A stretch of 64,000 bases of DNA from Paenibacillus sp. SY21-1 (GCF_005222705.1 NZ_STGF01000001.1:1-64000); one strand, 5' to 3'. Positions 38,927 through 49,258 are shown, counted from the stretch's first letter. Notes: generated by a model not told the origin, from the sequence alone. Translations and numbers: made by a program.

Positions 38927-39602
38927 AGCCGTACTCCCCTCTAGCCTCGTCACGAACGATATTTCCGTCTTCAATTGCGATTACGCGCTTGCGCATCGAG
39001 TTGACAATATCCTTGTTGTGAGTAGCCATGACGATGGTCGAGCCGCGAAAGTTGATTTCTTCCAGCAAATTCATAATGCCCATTGAAGTCTCAGGGTCCA
39101 GGTTGCCTGTCGGCTCGTCGGCGACAATAACCGCCGGATTGTTGACAATTGCCCGGGCAATCGACACCCTCTGCTGTTCTCCGCCAGAGAGCTGGGCCGG
39201 CAGACTTGAATGCTTGTGCTTCAGTCCGACGAGGTCGAGCACCTCCATCGTCCTTTTCTTAATGACGCGCCGAGGCGCTTCGATAACTTCCATGGCAAAT
39301 GCGACATTTTCATATACGGTCAGTTTCGGCAGCAGTCTAAAATCCTGAAAGATGACACCGATATTTCGACGGACAAAGGGAATTTTGCGAGGCTTCAGCT
39401 TGCCGATATTAAAGCCGTTCACCGATAGCTGCCCTTTGGTAGGCACTTCCTCGCGATAAATTAATTTCATGAATGTTGATTTGCCCGCCCCGGACGGTCC
39501 TACCAGATATACGAACTCATTGCGGTCTATCCGAACGGTTACGCCGCGAAGCGCATGCGTGCCGTCTATGTAGGTCTTCCAAATGTCTTGCATTTCAATC
39601 AC
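38916..39602 (-). CDS. ftsE: Cell division ATP-binding protein FtsE
   Basis: 228-residue ABC ATPase. Walker [11 protein letters not shown]-loop FQDFRLL, signature LSGGEQQR, Walker [10 protein letters not shown] and H-loop MATHN are all present. It is the first gene of the ftsE-ftsX-M23 unit. Start: GTG 39602 with AGGA about 9 nt upstream. No clear promoter was recognised in the ~250 nt before it. Confidence 0.97.
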   Translation of the reverse strand: MIEMQDIWKTYIDGTHALRGVTVRIDRNEFVYLVGPSGAGKSTFMKLIYREEVPTKGQLSVNGFNIGKLKPRKIPFVRRNIGVIFQDFRLLPKLTVYENVAFAMEVIEAPRRVIKKRTMEVLDLVGLKHKHSSLPAQLSGGEQQRVSIARAIVNNPAVIVADEPTGNLDPETSMGIMNLLEEINFRGSTIVMATHNKDIVNSMRKRVIAIEDGNIVRDEARGEYGYEA

Positions 39603-39859
39603 ATGATCACATCCTGTTAATAGTCAGTATTACTATTTCGACAGGTTGTGCTGAATTCCTTCATCAGAGACTCGCATTCTTCATTTTTCACAAATCTCAT
39701 AATGGGCGAGGCTGTCGAACGATTAGGCGGCGCGCGCGATTCCTGGCGCTCTGTCTGCATCGGCGGCAAAACGCAGCGCGCAAAAGACAAATTTTCCGAA
39801 ACGGCAGCATACACTTTTAGAATAGTCCCTGCGAAGCGACCTGAAAGGAGTGACTGTAC

Positions 39860-40507
39860 ATGCTCAAAAAAATTCATATGGCTGTCATCGCCGTCTCCTC
39901 CCTGCTCCTTCTTTTTTCCCTGGCCTGGGGAATGCTCTGGCATTATGCCGAGCAGCGCACCGTTCCTCCAAGGGTCCAGGCCGGCGGACTTTCACTCTCC
40001 GGGATGAATATTGCCGAAGCCGTTGCATGGCTGGACAACCTGGAGCGAGCGCTTCTGTCCCGTACGGTAGACATCCGCTTCAACGAGGCGGGAGACAGCC
40101 GCAGCTGGACGGTTCAGGAGCTTGGCTATACGGCGGAATTCGCCGGAGCGCGGGAAGCGCTCGCGAAGCTGCGGGAGGGAGGGCTATGGGAGCGCGCCGC
40201 CTACCGAAGAGATCTGCAAACCGCCTACCCTCTTGTCCAAGGCTGGGACCGGGAACGGTTTATCGCAAGCATACACGAGCATGTGGAGTCGCTTCTACAG
40301 GAAGCTGTGGCCGAACCGAAAGGCCATGAAGAAACGAAGGCAACCGGAGCGACAAGCGACAAACAGGTTTATGACTGCCAAACAGAGCTAGACATCGAAA
40401 CGCTCGAACGGTCTGTGCAGAAGTGGGCGGTACTGGAGGAAGGCGAGCTTGAGGAAGATATTGCAGAATCCTATACGGCATGCTTCAGCTTGTCTGCCGC
40501 TGATTGA
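39860..40507 (+). CDS. VanW-like fragment: membrane-anchored PG-binding-4 domain protein
   Basis: 215 residues. One N-terminal membrane helix (AVIAVSSLLLLFSLAWGMLW) is followed by a ~100-residue region that looks like the peptidoglycan-binding-4 fold of VanW/YkuD-associated proteins (VQAGGLSLSGMNIAEAVAWL, WTVQELGYTAEF). The C-terminal 60 residues are charged, acidic and unlike the VanW catalytic-type domain, which is missing. It may be a truncated VanW-family gene or a short anchored sensor. AAAGGAG sits 8-9 nt before the ATG, so it appears translated. It is a plus-strand gene convergent with argH. Confidence 0.6.
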   Translation: MLKKIHMAVIAVSSLLLLFSLAWGMLWHYAEQRTVPPRVQAGGLSLSGMNIAEAVAWLDNLERALLSRTVDIRFNEAGDSRSWTVQELGYTAEFAGAREALAKLREGGLWERAAYRRDLQTAYPLVQGWDRERFIASIHEHVESLLQEAVAEPKGHEETKATGATSDKQVYDCQTELDIETLERSVQKWAVLEEGELEEDIAESYTACFSLSAAD

Positions 40508-40621
40508 GTGTGGCCGCGCTTGGATAGACGAGCCGCCTACAGTGGAGCTGATATGAGACGATTGCCGCTCATGGATAGGCTTGGACATGAAGGACGCCTA
40601 ACGTCTGGCTGTACAAACAGC

Positions 40622-40661
40622 AAAAGACCTTATCGACCGCATGTGCGCGGAGGATAAGGTC
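40622..40661 (-). terminator. Arginine operon terminator
   Basis: GACCTTATC and GATAAGGTC arms with a GC-rich loop stem (CGCGCACATGCG). On the minus strand it is followed by TTTTG. It lies about 55 nt past argH. The plus-strand neighbour ends 114 nt before it. Confidence 0.7.
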
Positions 40662-40716
40662 CCTTATTCCGATTCTTTATGCAAGCCTATGACAGCCTAA
40701 GCGTCCCAAGCTCCGT

Positions 40717-42132
40717 TTAACGGCTGCGCGATACGTATTCCTCAATCCATGCAGCCGTCTCTGCCAGCTGCGCGTCGGCGCGTTCAATCGCGCCTACGAC
40801 CTGGATTTTGGCCGTACCGCCGTATACGTTGCGGGCGTTAACGACCTGCTCCGGCTGCAGCACCGCATAAATGCGGTCATCGAACAGCGTCGAGAATTGC
40901 TTGAACTCGTCGAGCGTCAGATCAAGCAAATATTTGTTCTGCTCGATGCAGTAAAGGACCGTTTTGCCGATAACCTCATGCGCCTGACGGAACGGCAGTC
41001 CTTTGTTGACCAAGAAGTCGGCGATATCCGTTGCGTTCGAGAAATCCTGATTGACCGCTTGACGCATCCGGTCTTTGTTGACCTTCATCGTCGCGATCAT
41101 CGGAGCGAACAGCTGAAGCGCGCCTTGCAGCGTCTTCACGGTATCGAACATGCCCTCCTTGTCCTCCTGCATATCCTTGTTGTAGGCCAGCGGCAACGAT
41201 TTAAGCACAGTCAGCAAACCAACAAGATTTCCATAGACACGCCCTGTTTTTCCGCGTACAAGCTCGGGAACGTCCGGATTTTTTTTCTGCGGCATAATGC
41301 TGCTGCCTGTGCAGAAGGCATCGTCCAGCTCCACAAAATGGAACTCCGTGCTCGACCACATAATCAGCTCTTCGCTAAGACGCGACAGATGCATCATAAT
41401 AATCGAAGCGTCGGCAAGGAACTCCAGAATGAAATCGCGGTCGCTGACCGCATCCAGACTGTTCTCGTACACGCGATCGAATTTCAATTGGCTCGCCACA
41501 AAATGACGATCGATCGGGAACGTCGTGCCCGCCAGCGCTCCAGCGCCAAGCGGCAGCACGTTAATGCGCTTGTAGCTGTCCTGGAGACGCTCGATATCGC
41601 GACCGAACATCGACACGTAAGCCATCAGATGATGGGCGAACAGAATCGGCTGAGCCCGCTGCAAATGCGTATAGCCCGGAATAATCGTATCTGTATTCGC
41701 TTTGGCTTGTTCAATTAGCGCCAATTGCAGCTTGTGCAGCATGTCGACAAATTCGACAACGCGTTTGCGCAGCCACAAATGCATATCCGTCGCGACCTGA
41801 TCGTTCCGGCTGCGCCCGGTGTGCAGCTTGCCGCCTACGGAGCCTACATCGTCGATCAGCGTTTTTTCGATATTCATATGAATATCCTCGTCGCTGATCG
41901 AGAATTCGATGTCGCCTCGCTTGATGCGCTGCAGCACGCGGTGCAGGCCGTCCTTGATTTTCTCTACATCGTCGGCAGGCAGGATGCCCTGCTTGCCCAG
42001 CATGGTTACATGTGCCAAGCTGCCCTCGATATCCTCCTCGGCCAGCTCCTTGTCGAACATAATCGACGCCGTATATTCCTCAACCAATTGGTCCGTTTTT
42101 TTCGTAAACCGACCGCCCCATAATTTACTCAC
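40717..42132 (-). CDS. argH: Argininosuccinate lyase
   Basis: Splits argininosuccinate into arginine and fumarate, the last step of arginine synthesis. 471 residues, normal length. The fumarase/aspartase superfamily signature [12 protein letters not shown] is present. The active-site His pair region (TGRSRNDQ and THLQRAQP) is also intact. Start: GTG 42132 with AGGGAG upstream. Last gene of argCJBDFGH. Confidence 0.98.
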   Translation of the reverse strand: MSKLWGGRFTKKTDQLVEEYTASIMFDKELAEEDIEGSLAHVTMLGKQGILPADDVEKIKDGLHRVLQRIKRGDIEFSISDEDIHMNIEKTLIDDVGSVGGKLHTGRSRNDQVATDMHLWLRKRVVEFVDMLHKLQLALIEQAKANTDTIIPGYTHLQRAQPILFAHHLMAYVSMFGRDIERLQDSYKRINVLPLGAGALAGTTFPIDRHFVASQLKFDRVYENSLDAVSDRDFILEFLADASIIMMHLSRLSEELIMWSSTEFHFVELDDAFCTGSSIMPQKKNPDVPELVRGKTGRVYGNLVGLLTVLKSLPLAYNKDMQEDKEGMFDTVKTLQGALQLFAPMIATMKVNKDRMRQAVNQDFSNATDIADFLVNKGLPFRQAHEVIGKTVLYCIEQNKYLLDLTLDEFKQFSTLFDDRIYAVLQPEQVVNARNVYGGTAKIQVVGAIERADAQLAETAAWIEEYVSRSR

Positions 42133-42158
42133 TAGTTCGTTACACTCCCTTGTCCAGC

Positions 42159-43388
42159 TTACTTGTTCGTTACGGCCGACGACACTTTCAAGCGCAATGC
42201 GTTCAAGCGGATAAAGCCGGTTGCATCGCCTTGATCATAGGCCTGCGACGGATCGGCTTCCATCGTTGCGATGTCCGGGTTGTACAAGCTGACAGGGCTT
42301 TTCACGCCCGCTCCGATTACGTTGCCTTTGTACAGCTTGAGGCGTACGACGCCGCTTACGTTTTTCTGCGACTCATCGACGAGCGCTTGCAGCGCAAGGC
42401 GTTCAGGCGCAAACCAGAAGCCGTTGTAAACAAGCTGCGCGTATTTCGCGATCAGCGAATCGCGGAGGTGCATAACCTCGCGGTCCATCGTCAGCGACTC
42501 CATTTTGCGATGAGCGGTGAACAGAATTGTTCCGCCCGGCGTCTCATATACGCCGCGGCTCTTCATGCCGACAAAACGGTTCTCCACCATGTCGACGCGG
42601 CCGATGCCGTGCTTGCCGCCAAGCTCGTTGAGCGTCTCCATCACTTCAAGCGGGCTAAGCTCCTTGCCGTTGATCGCCGTACAGTTGCCTTGCTCGAACG
42701 TAAGCTCGACATATTCCGCCTTATCCGGCGCGCGCTCCGGCGATACGCTCAGCACGTACATGTCTTCGTTCTCCTCGGAGCTTGGATCGAACCAAGGGTC
42801 CTCCAGCATGCCGCTCTCGAAGCTGATGTGCAGCAGGTTGCGGTCCGTGGAATAAGGCTTTGCAGCGGAGGCCGTAACCGGAATGCCATGCTTCTCGGCA
42901 TAAGCGATCATCTCTGCGCGTCCAGGGAATTGCTCTCGGAACGCTTCCAGACGCCATGGCGCGATCACGCCAATCTCAGGCGCAAGCGCCGCAGCCGTGA
43001 GCTCGAACCGGACCTGATCGTTGCCTTTGCCGGTAGCGCCGTGGGCGATTGCCGTCGCGCCTTCCGCACGGGCGATATCGACCATGCGCTTCGCAATCAA
43101 CGGGCGAGCGATCGACGTGCCCAGCAGATATTGACCTTCATACAGCGTTCCCGCCTGGAACATCGGGTAAATAAAATCTTTGGCGAACTCGTCGCGAAGA
43201 TCGTCGATGTATACTTTGGATGCGCCGGTTGCCAGCGCTTTTGCTTCAAGGCCGTCAAGCTCGTCCTTCTGGCCGATATCAGCCGTAAAAGCGATGATTT
43301 CCGCATCATAGGTTTCTTTAAGCCATTTCAGGATAACCGATGTATCCAATCCGCCGGAATAGGCGAGTACGATTTTTTCTTTTGCCAT
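42159..43388 (-). CDS. argG: Argininosuccinate synthase
   Basis: Joins citrulline and aspartate with ATP to give argininosuccinate. 409 residues. The N-type PP-loop AYSGGLDTS is at the N-terminus, followed by [14 protein letters not shown]. Start: ATG 43388 with AGGGAG 12 nt upstream; the frame is open to 43439 without need. Separated from argH by 26 nt. Confidence 0.98.
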   Translation of the reverse strand: MAKEKIVLAYSGGLDTSVILKWLKETYDAEIIAFTADIGQKDELDGLEAKALATGASKVYIDDLRDEFAKDFIYPMFQAGTLYEGQYLLGTSIARPLIAKRMVDIARAEGATAIAHGATGKGNDQVRFELTAAALAPEIGVIAPWRLEAFREQFPGRAEMIAYAEKHGIPVTASAAKPYSTDRNLLHISFESGMLEDPWFDPSSEENEDMYVLSVSPERAPDKAEYVELTFEQGNCTAINGKELSPLEVMETLNELGGKHGIGRVDMVENRFVGMKSRGVYETPGGTILFTAHRKMESLTMDREVMHLRDSLIAKYAQLVYNGFWFAPERLALQALVDESQKNVSGVVRLKLYKGNVIGAGVKSPVSLYNPDIATMEADPSQAYDQGDATGFIRLNALRLKVSSAVTNK

Positions 43389-43556
43389 GGTTGAATGTGT
43401 CTCCCTTTTCTGAATATATAAGCTGACGCCGCGGTTCATCGCCGCAGCGCCCGGCTGCTGCCGCTTCTTATGCGGCCGGCCGCCTCCGAAGGGAGAAGCG
43501 CCTCACTCGCGCTCCCTCTCCGGTTCACAGCAACGTGCTATAGCCAAAACGGCTAA

Positions 43557-44516
43557 TTAGGACATAATCGCCGCCATAATCGCTTTTTGCGCATGCAGAC
43601 GGTTCTCGGCCTGGTCAAAAATAATCGACTGCGCGCCGTCAATAATGCCTTCGCTGACTTCCTCGCCGCGATGCGCCGGCAGGCAGTGCATAAAGAGGTA
43701 GTCTTTGTTCGCGTATTTGATAAGCGCCTCGTTCACCTGATAGGCGGCAAACGCCTGCTCGCGCTCCTTCTGCTCGGACTCTTGCCCCATGCTGGCCCAT
43801 ACGTCCGTATACACGACGTCGGCTCCATCGATCGCTTCCTTAGGGTCGCGGCAGATTTGAATGCGGGAGCCTGTCTCTTTTGCATTGTCGATCGTTTGCT
43901 TAACGATGTCAGGGTCCGGCTCATAGCCCTCCGGCGTCGCAACCGAGATGTGCATGCCAAGCTTGGCCGCACCCATCAGAAGCGAATGAACCACATTGTT
44001 TCCATCGCCGATGTAAGCGATCTTCAGCCCTTCAAGACGTCCCTTATGCTCAAGCACCGTTTGATAATCGGCAAGCGCCTGGCAAGGGTGGGACAAGTCG
44101 GTCAAACCGTTAATAACCGGGATTGTCGCTCCGCGCGCCAGCTCCACTACTTTGCGGTGCTCGAACGTACGGATCATAATGCCGTCCAGATAACGCGACA
44201 GCACCTGTGCCGTATCCCAAATCGGCTCGCCGCGGCCGATTTGCAGGTCATTTCCGCTTAGGAACAAGCCTTGTCCGCCGAGCTGGTAGATGCCTACCTC
44301 GAATGAAACGCGGGTGCGGGTCGAGGATTTTTCAAAAATCATGCCAAGCGTTTTGTTTTTGAGCAGCTGATGGGCTTCGCCAGCCTTCTGCTTCTTTTTC
44401 AAATCAATCGCCAAGTCGATCAAATAGCGGATTTCCGCAGGAGTGAAATCGACCAGCATCAGGAAATCGCGCCCTTTTAAGCTCAGCGCCATTTCCTCGT
44501 TCAATGTTCCTTGCAC
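43557..44516 (-). CDS. argF: Ornithine carbamoyltransferase
   Basis: Makes citrulline from ornithine and carbamoyl phosphate. 319 residues. Carbamoyl-phosphate loop STRTRVSFE, LSHPCQALAD and ornithine loop HCLPAHRGEEV are all present. Start: GTG 44516, with AAGGAGG about 8 nt upstream. An ATG-like start further up (44543) precedes this ribosome site. Argues for an anabolic ArgF given the operon. Confidence 0.97.
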   Translation of the reverse strand: MQGTLNEEMALSLKGRDFLMLVDFTPAEIRYLIDLAIDLKKKQKAGEAHQLLKNKTLGMIFEKSSTRTRVSFEVGIYQLGGQGLFLSGNDLQIGRGEPIWDTAQVLSRYLDGIMIRTFEHRKVVELARGATIPVINGLTDLSHPCQALADYQTVLEHKGRLEGLKIAYIGDGNNVVHSLLMGAAKLGMHISVATPEGYEPDPDIVKQTIDNAKETGSRIQICRDPKEAIDGADVVYTDVWASMGQESEQKEREQAFAAYQVNEALIKYANKDYLFMHCLPAHRGEEVSEGIIDGAQSIIFDQAENRLHAQKAIMAAIMS

Positions 44517-44591
44517 CGTTAAGCCCTCCTTGTTGTTGCGCATTTATCTATATTCATCAACCATAACCTGCTTCGCGCATGCCTTCCGCTC

Positions 44592-45806
44592 TTATTGGCG
44601 CTTCGCGGCCAGCAGCTCCGTTAAAATGGCTACCGCCTGGTCGATCTCTTCATCTGTAACCAGCAGATTCGGAAGCAAGCGAATGACGTTCGGCCCTGCC
44701 GACAGGGCGATCAGTCCGCGCTCCTGCGCTTCGTTCAGAATATCGGCAATCGGCTCCGCGCACTCGATTCCCACAATAAGTCCGAGTCCCCGCACATCGA
44801 GAACGAAGTCATTGCCAGCCAGCTTCTCGCGCAGCTCAGCGATCAGGTATTGTCCTTGCTTGGCCGCGCGCTCCGACAGACGCTCTCCGACAATCGTCTC
44901 AAGCGTCGCTTTCACGGCAGCCGTAGCGATCGGCGTTCCTCCGAATGTGGAGCCGTGGCTGCCGGCTGTAAAGCCCTCGCGCAGCTTTTCCTTGGCCGCC
45001 ATCGCGCCCACCGGGAAGCCGCTGCCAAGTCCCTTGGCCATGGTGAAAATATCCGGCTCAATGCCGAAATGCTCGTAGGCGAACAGCTTGCCCGTCCGGC
45101 CGATGCCCGTCTGAATTTCATCAACGATCAGCAGCACGCCCTGTTCTTCGCAAAGCGCGGCTACGCCCGCAATAAAGGAAGCCTCGACCGGGTGGATGCC
45201 GCCTTCAGCCTGAACCATTTCCAGCATAACCGCAGCCGTCCGCTCGGAAATCGTCGCTTTCAACGCAGCAAGATCGTTAAACGGAATCGTGACGAAGCCC
45301 TCCGGAAGCGGAGCAAAGCCTTCTTTGACCTTATCCTGGCCTGTAGCCGTAAGCGTCGCCAGCGTTCTGCCATGGAACGATTGCTGGAAGGTAATCACTT
45401 CATAACGCCCGTTGTTAAGCACCTTCTGGTTATAGCGCCGAGCCAGCTTAATAGCCGCTTCGTTCGCTTCGGCCCCCGAATTGCAGAAAAAAACAGCATC
45501 CGCGCAGCTGTTGTCGGTAATCAGCTTGGCTGCGTCCGCCTGGTTCGGTATTTGGAACAGGTTCGATACATGCCATAGCTCGTCAAGCTGCTTGACCAGC
45601 GCTTCTTTCACTTGCTTGGGAGCGTGTCCCAGATTGGTAACGGCAATGCCGCTCATAAAATCCAGATATTTGTTGCCCTTGTCGTCCCATAGCCAGCTTC
45701 CCTCGCCTTTTACGAGCGCAAGCGGATATCTCGCGTAAGTAGGGAACAGCGACTGTCCCGCAGCTGCGGCCGGCGCCGCTGCTTCATTAAGCGCCTCCTT
45801 GCTCAT
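44592..45806 (-). CDS. argD: Acetylornithine aminotransferase
   Basis: PLP enzyme converting N-acetylglutamate semialdehyde to N-acetylornithine. 404 residues, class-III aminotransferase. VDEIQTGIGRTG and MAKGLGSGFPVGA (Lys Schiff base) are present. It starts with ATG 3 nt past the argB stop, with AGGTG as a weak ribosome site, so coupled translation is likely. Confidence 0.97.
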   Translation of the reverse strand: MSKEALNEAAAPAAAAGQSLFPTYARYPLALVKGEGSWLWDDKGNKYLDFMSGIAVTNLGHAPKQVKEALVKQLDELWHVSNLFQIPNQADAAKLITDNSCADAVFFCNSGAEANEAAIKLARRYNQKVLNNGRYEVITFQQSFHGRTLATLTATGQDKVKEGFAPLPEGFVTIPFNDLAALKATISERTAAVMLEMVQAEGGIHPVEASFIAGVAALCEEQGVLLIVDEIQTGIGRTGKLFAYEHFGIEPDIFTMAKGLGSGFPVGAMAAKEKLREGFTAGSHGSTFGGTPIATAAVKATLETIVGERLSERAAKQGQYLIAELREKLAGNDFVLDVRGLGLIVGIECAEPIADILNEAQERGLIALSAGPNVIRLLPNLLVTDEEIDQAVAILTELLAAKRQ

Positions 45807-45809
45807 GCG

Positions 45810-46616
45810 CTACACCTGCCCTTCCGTCGTTTGTACAATGCGGGTGCCTACTCCGCCTTCGCGAACCGCGCGCGTCAGCACGCCCTGCACCTCGCCGCTT
45901 ACGATTACTACCTCGCGCACGCGACCTTGAATGCATTGAACCGCCGCGCGCACCTTCGGAATCATGCCGCCATATATTTCGCCGCTGGCGATCATCTCGT
46001 CGATTTCAGCAACGGTTACAACCGGCAGCACCCGTTTTTCTCCGTCCACCGTCTTCATGATGCCTGGAACATCCGTTACAACGATCATCCGTTCTACGCC
46101 CAAATGCGAAGCGGCAGCGCCGGCAGCCGTATCTGCGTTAATGTTGTAGCGCTGACCGGCCGCATCGATCCCGATAGGCGCGACAACCGGTATGTAGCCC
46201 ATATTCATTACGCCCTCGATAATGTCCGCATTGACATCGGTCACATCGCCGACGAAGCCGATCTCGTCAGCATTGGCTACCGGCTTCGCTTGAATCAGCA
46301 TGCCGTCGACGCCGGACAGCCCTAACGCCTTGGCTCCGTTCAGCTGAATTTTGCGGACGATTTCCTTGTTGATTCGTCCTGCAAGCACCATCTCCACGAC
46401 GTCAAGCACCTCGTCGCTCGTTACCCGCAGCCCATTCACAAAGCCGGTCTCAATGCCCAGCTTGCCCAGCGTCTCGGAAATGGCAGGACCTCCGCCATGC
46501 ACGATAACCGGCTTGACGCCTGCCAGCTGCAGCTCCCTAAGCTCCGCAAAAAAGCTGTCCGGCAGCGCCGCGAGCGTACTGCCCCCGCATTTCATTACAA
46601 ATCGCTCTTGTGTCAA
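45810..46616 (-). CDS. argB: Acetylglutamate kinase
   Basis: Phosphorylates N-acetylglutamate; usually the arginine-feedback step. 268 residues, amino-acid kinase fold. VMKCGGS near the N-terminus, VHGGGPAI and the nucleotide part (DVPGIMK) fit. Start: TTG 46616 is preceded by GGGAGGG 9 nt upstream. The longer frame up to 46655 overlaps the argJ 3' end. Confidence 0.96.
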   Translation of the reverse strand: MTQERFVMKCGGSTLAALPDSFFAELRELQLAGVKPVIVHGGGPAISETLGKLGIETGFVNGLRVTSDEVLDVVEMVLAGRINKEIVRKIQLNGAKALGLSGVDGMLIQAKPVANADEIGFVGDVTDVNADIIEGVMNMGYIPVVAPIGIDAAGQRYNINADTAAGAAASHLGVERMIVVTDVPGIMKTVDGEKRVLPVVTVAEIDEMIASGEIYGGMIPKVRAAVQCIQGRVREVVIVSGEVQGVLTRAVREGGVGTRIVQTTEGQV

Positions 46617-46635
46617 CGTTCCATGCCCTCCCGCG

Positions 46636-47877
46636 TTACGTCCGGTAAGCCGCATTAATGCGGACGTAGTCGTATGTTAAATCGCAGCCCCAAGCCGTTG
46701 CCGCGCCTTCGCCGTTATGAAGGTCTACTCGAATGACAACCGTATCGCCCTTCAAGTATTCCAGCGCAATCTCCTCATCGAAGACAACCGGACGGGACTG
46801 CTCCAGCGTCAAAATATCCCCTAATCGAATGTCCACCGTCTCCGGATTAACCGGCTGACCGGCGCGGCCGACCGCCGCAATAATACGGCCCCAGTTCGCG
46901 TCTGCGCCGAACACGGCCGATTTCACGAGCGACGACCCGATTACGGTCTTCGCTATCGCTTGCGCGGACTCGTCGCTAACCGCTCCGCTTACCTGCACCT
47001 CAACAAGCTTCGTCGCGCCTTCGCCGTCGCGCGCAATCGCCTTCGCCAGCACCTCGCATACGTGGCGCAGCGCGGCGGAGAACGCCGCCCAGCCCTCGTG
47101 CTGCGGCGTCAATTCGCTGTTGCCGGCGAGCCCGCTCGCCATCGCGACCAGCATATCGTTCGTGCTCGTGTCGCCGTCAACCGTAATCATGTTGAAGGTA
47201 AGGTTCGTCGCCTCACGCAGCGCCTGCTGCAGCGCCGCTCCGCCGATTGCGGCGTCCGTTGTGACAAAGCCCAGCATCGTGGCCATGTTTGGATGGATCA
47301 TGCCCGAGCCTTTGGCAGCGCCCGCAACGGATACCTTTTTGCCGTCCAGCTCCAGTTCAACGCAAATCATCTTTTGCACAAGGTCGGTCGTTAGAATCGC
47401 CTGGCAAAAATCGTCCGCGCCGCTGCGATCGCCGGCAAGCCGCCCCGGCAGCCCGTCGATGCCGCTGCGCACCTTGTCCATCTTGAGCAGCTCGCCGATA
47501 ACGCCGGTAGATGCTACCGCCACTTCCTCCGACGATGTGCCGATCGCTTCCGCAAAGCGGGAGCGCATCTCATAGGCATCCGCCTCGCCTTGCTTGCCTG
47601 TGCAAGCATTCGCGTTGCCGCTGTTCACAAGCACGGCGCGCAGCGTCCCGCCCGCTCCTATACTATCGCGAGTCACCTGCAGCGGAGCCGCCTGAAATAC
47701 ATTCGTCGTGTATACGCCCGCCGCCGCCGCCGGAACCTCGCAGACAATGGCGCCCAGATCATGGCGTGTCGATTTTTTCAAACCGCAATGCAGCCCGCCT
47801 GCGATAAAGCCCTGCGGCGTCGTAATGGAGCCGTCCTCCACGACCTTGAAAGCTGCTGAAGAAATGTCCTGTCCCAT
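46636..47877 (-). CDS. argJ: Bifunctional glutamate N-acetyltransferase / ornithine acetyltransferase
   Basis: Recycles the acetyl group from acetylornithine to glutamate. 413 residues. The self-cleavage site is visible: Thr nucleophile in NMATMLGF, preceded by KGSGMIHP. Having argJ and no argE or argA in the cluster implies the cyclic acetyl pathway. GGAG about 13 nt before the ATG. Confidence 0.97.
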   Translation of the reverse strand: MGQDISSAAFKVVEDGSITTPQGFIAGGLHCGLKKSTRHDLGAIVCEVPAAAAGVYTTNVFQAAPLQVTRDSIGAGGTLRAVLVNSGNANACTGKQGEADAYEMRSRFAEAIGTSSEEVAVASTGVIGELLKMDKVRSGIDGLPGRLAGDRSGADDFCQAILTTDLVQKMICVELELDGKKVSVAGAAKGSGMIHPNMATMLGFVTTDAAIGGAALQQALREATNLTFNMITVDGDTSTNDMLVAMASGLAGNSELTPQHEGWAAFSAALRHVCEVLAKAIARDGEGATKLVEVQVSGAVSDESAQAIAKTVIGSSLVKSAVFGADANWGRIIAAVGRAGQPVNPETVDIRLGDILTLEQSRPVVFDEEIALEYLKGDTVVIRVDLHNGEGAATAWGCDLTYDYVRINAAYRT

Positions 47878-48007
47878 CTTGCAATCGCATCTCCTTCATC
47901 AATAGGAAATAATAGTCCGCATAATTACTAAGCTTACGCTCTAATGAGCTTCTATGGCGATCGAGCCGCAGCCGGTAAAGGCAGAGCACGGCTCAAAAGT
48001 TTAACGG

Positions 48008-49057
48008 TTACGGATAAGCCGGCACGAATTGCAGCCCTAGCGTCTCATCCCAGCCCATCATCAGGTTAAGGTTCTGAATCGCTTGGCCCGCCGCGCCCTT
48101 CACAAGATTATCGATAACCGACACGATCGTTATGCGACCCGTCCGCTTGTCGACGGCAAAGCCGATATCGCAATAATTGGAGCCCCACACCTCTTTGGTT
48201 GCAGGAAGCTGTCCTCCCGGACGGACGCGCACAAAGGAGCGCCCTTCGTAGAAAGAACGGTACAGCTCCACAAATTCCTCCAGGCTGCGTTCGCCGTTAA
48301 TCTTGGCGTACATTGTCGACATGATGCCCCGGGTCATCGGCACCAAATGCGTCGAGAACGTCACCACAACCGGCTCGCTCGCCAAATCGGACAGCACCAT
48401 CTCGATTTCAGGAATATGCTGATGCTGATTCAGCTTGTACGCTTTAAAGTTCTCGTTCAGCTCCGAGTAATGCGTACCGAGCGATGCGCCGCGTCCCGCG
48501 CCGGATACGCCGGATTTCGCGTCAATAATGATCGTCGCCGGATCAATCCAGCCGGCCTTTACAGCCGGAGCCAGGCCCAGCAGCGTCGCCGTAGGGTAAC
48601 AGCCAGGGTTGGAAATGAAGCCCTGATCCGCTACCTTCTCGCCGTAGATCTCGGACAGCCCAAATACCGCTTGCTCCAAATAAACAGGCTCGGCAGCAGG
48701 CTTCTTATACCACTGCTCGTAAAGTCCCGGAGATTTCAGCCTGAAATCTCCGGATAAGTCGATTATTTTAAGACCAACCTCAAGCAGCTGCGGAACCAGC
48801 TTGCCGGCTACGCCCGCAGGAGTCGCCAGAAATACAACGTCCGCTTTTGCCTTGATGTCGGCTGGAACTACATCGTCAAGCAGTTCTTCGCGGATAGCCG
48901 TCAGATGCGGATATCCTTCAGTAATCGGCGTGCCTGCGCTGGAGGAGGAAATAACGGAAGTTATTTCAGCCAGCGGGTGGGAAGCCAGCAAACGGATCAG
49001 CTCTACGCCGCCATAGCCGGTGGAACCGATAATTGCAATTTTCACCTTTGTCGTCAT
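48008..49057 (-). CDS. argC: N-acetyl-gamma-glutamyl-phosphate reductase
   Basis: NADPH-dependent reduction of acetylglutamyl phosphate to the semialdehyde. 349 residues. Rossmann motif GSTGYGGVELIRLL, catalytic Cys in SNPGCYPTA and His region (PHTRG-like VPMTRG). Start: ATG 49057 after GGGGAGAG; the open frame upstream (to 49129) has no ribosome site. First gene of the arg operon. The 49058-49351 gap holds its promoter. Confidence 0.97.
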   Translation of the reverse strand: MTTKVKIAIIGSTGYGGVELIRLLASHPLAEITSVISSSSAGTPITEGYPHLTAIREELLDDVVPADIKAKADVVFLATPAGVAGKLVPQLLEVGLKIIDLSGDFRLKSPGLYEQWYKKPAAEPVYLEQAVFGLSEIYGEKVADQGFISNPGCYPTATLLGLAPAVKAGWIDPATIIIDAKSGVSGAGRGASLGTHYSELNENFKAYKLNQHQHIPEIEMVLSDLASEPVVVTFSTHLVPMTRGIMSTMYAKINGERSLEEFVELYRSFYEGRSFVRVRPGGQLPATKEVWGSNYCDIGFAVDKRTGRITIVSVIDNLVKGAAGQAIQNLNLMMGWDETLGLQFVPAYP

Positions 49058-49223
49058 GTTTATCTCTCCCCAAACACAGAATGCCGCAGCCGTATTTCCG
49101 CCTCCCGGGCGGCACGTCCGCAGCTTCATCTATTTCTCTTATCGCCTTGCGAAAAGATCGTCTATTACATCAACCCATCCATTGTACATCATTCGGCAGT
49201 TGATGGAAATATCGATATGATTT

Positions 49224-49258
49224 CGTATTATTATACATTCCAATTAATAAAAATACAA
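49224..49258 (-). promoter_or_regulatory. argC operon promoter with two ARG-box-like operators
   Basis: Minus strand TTGTAT (49253-49258), 17-nt spacer, TATAAT (49230-49235). Two ARG-box-like sites, TGTATTTTTATTAA (49244-49257) and TGTATAATAATACG (49224-49237), cover the -35 and the -10. They resemble the E. coli/B. subtilis ArgR/AhrC core TGAATnnnnATTCA with 2-3 changes each. They are spaced 20 nt centre to centre, as usual for tandem ArgR sites. Confidence 0.6.

Noticed and set aside
42150..43394. 414-codon open frame opposite argG
   Set aside because: Antisense shadow; the argG product is complete and conserved.
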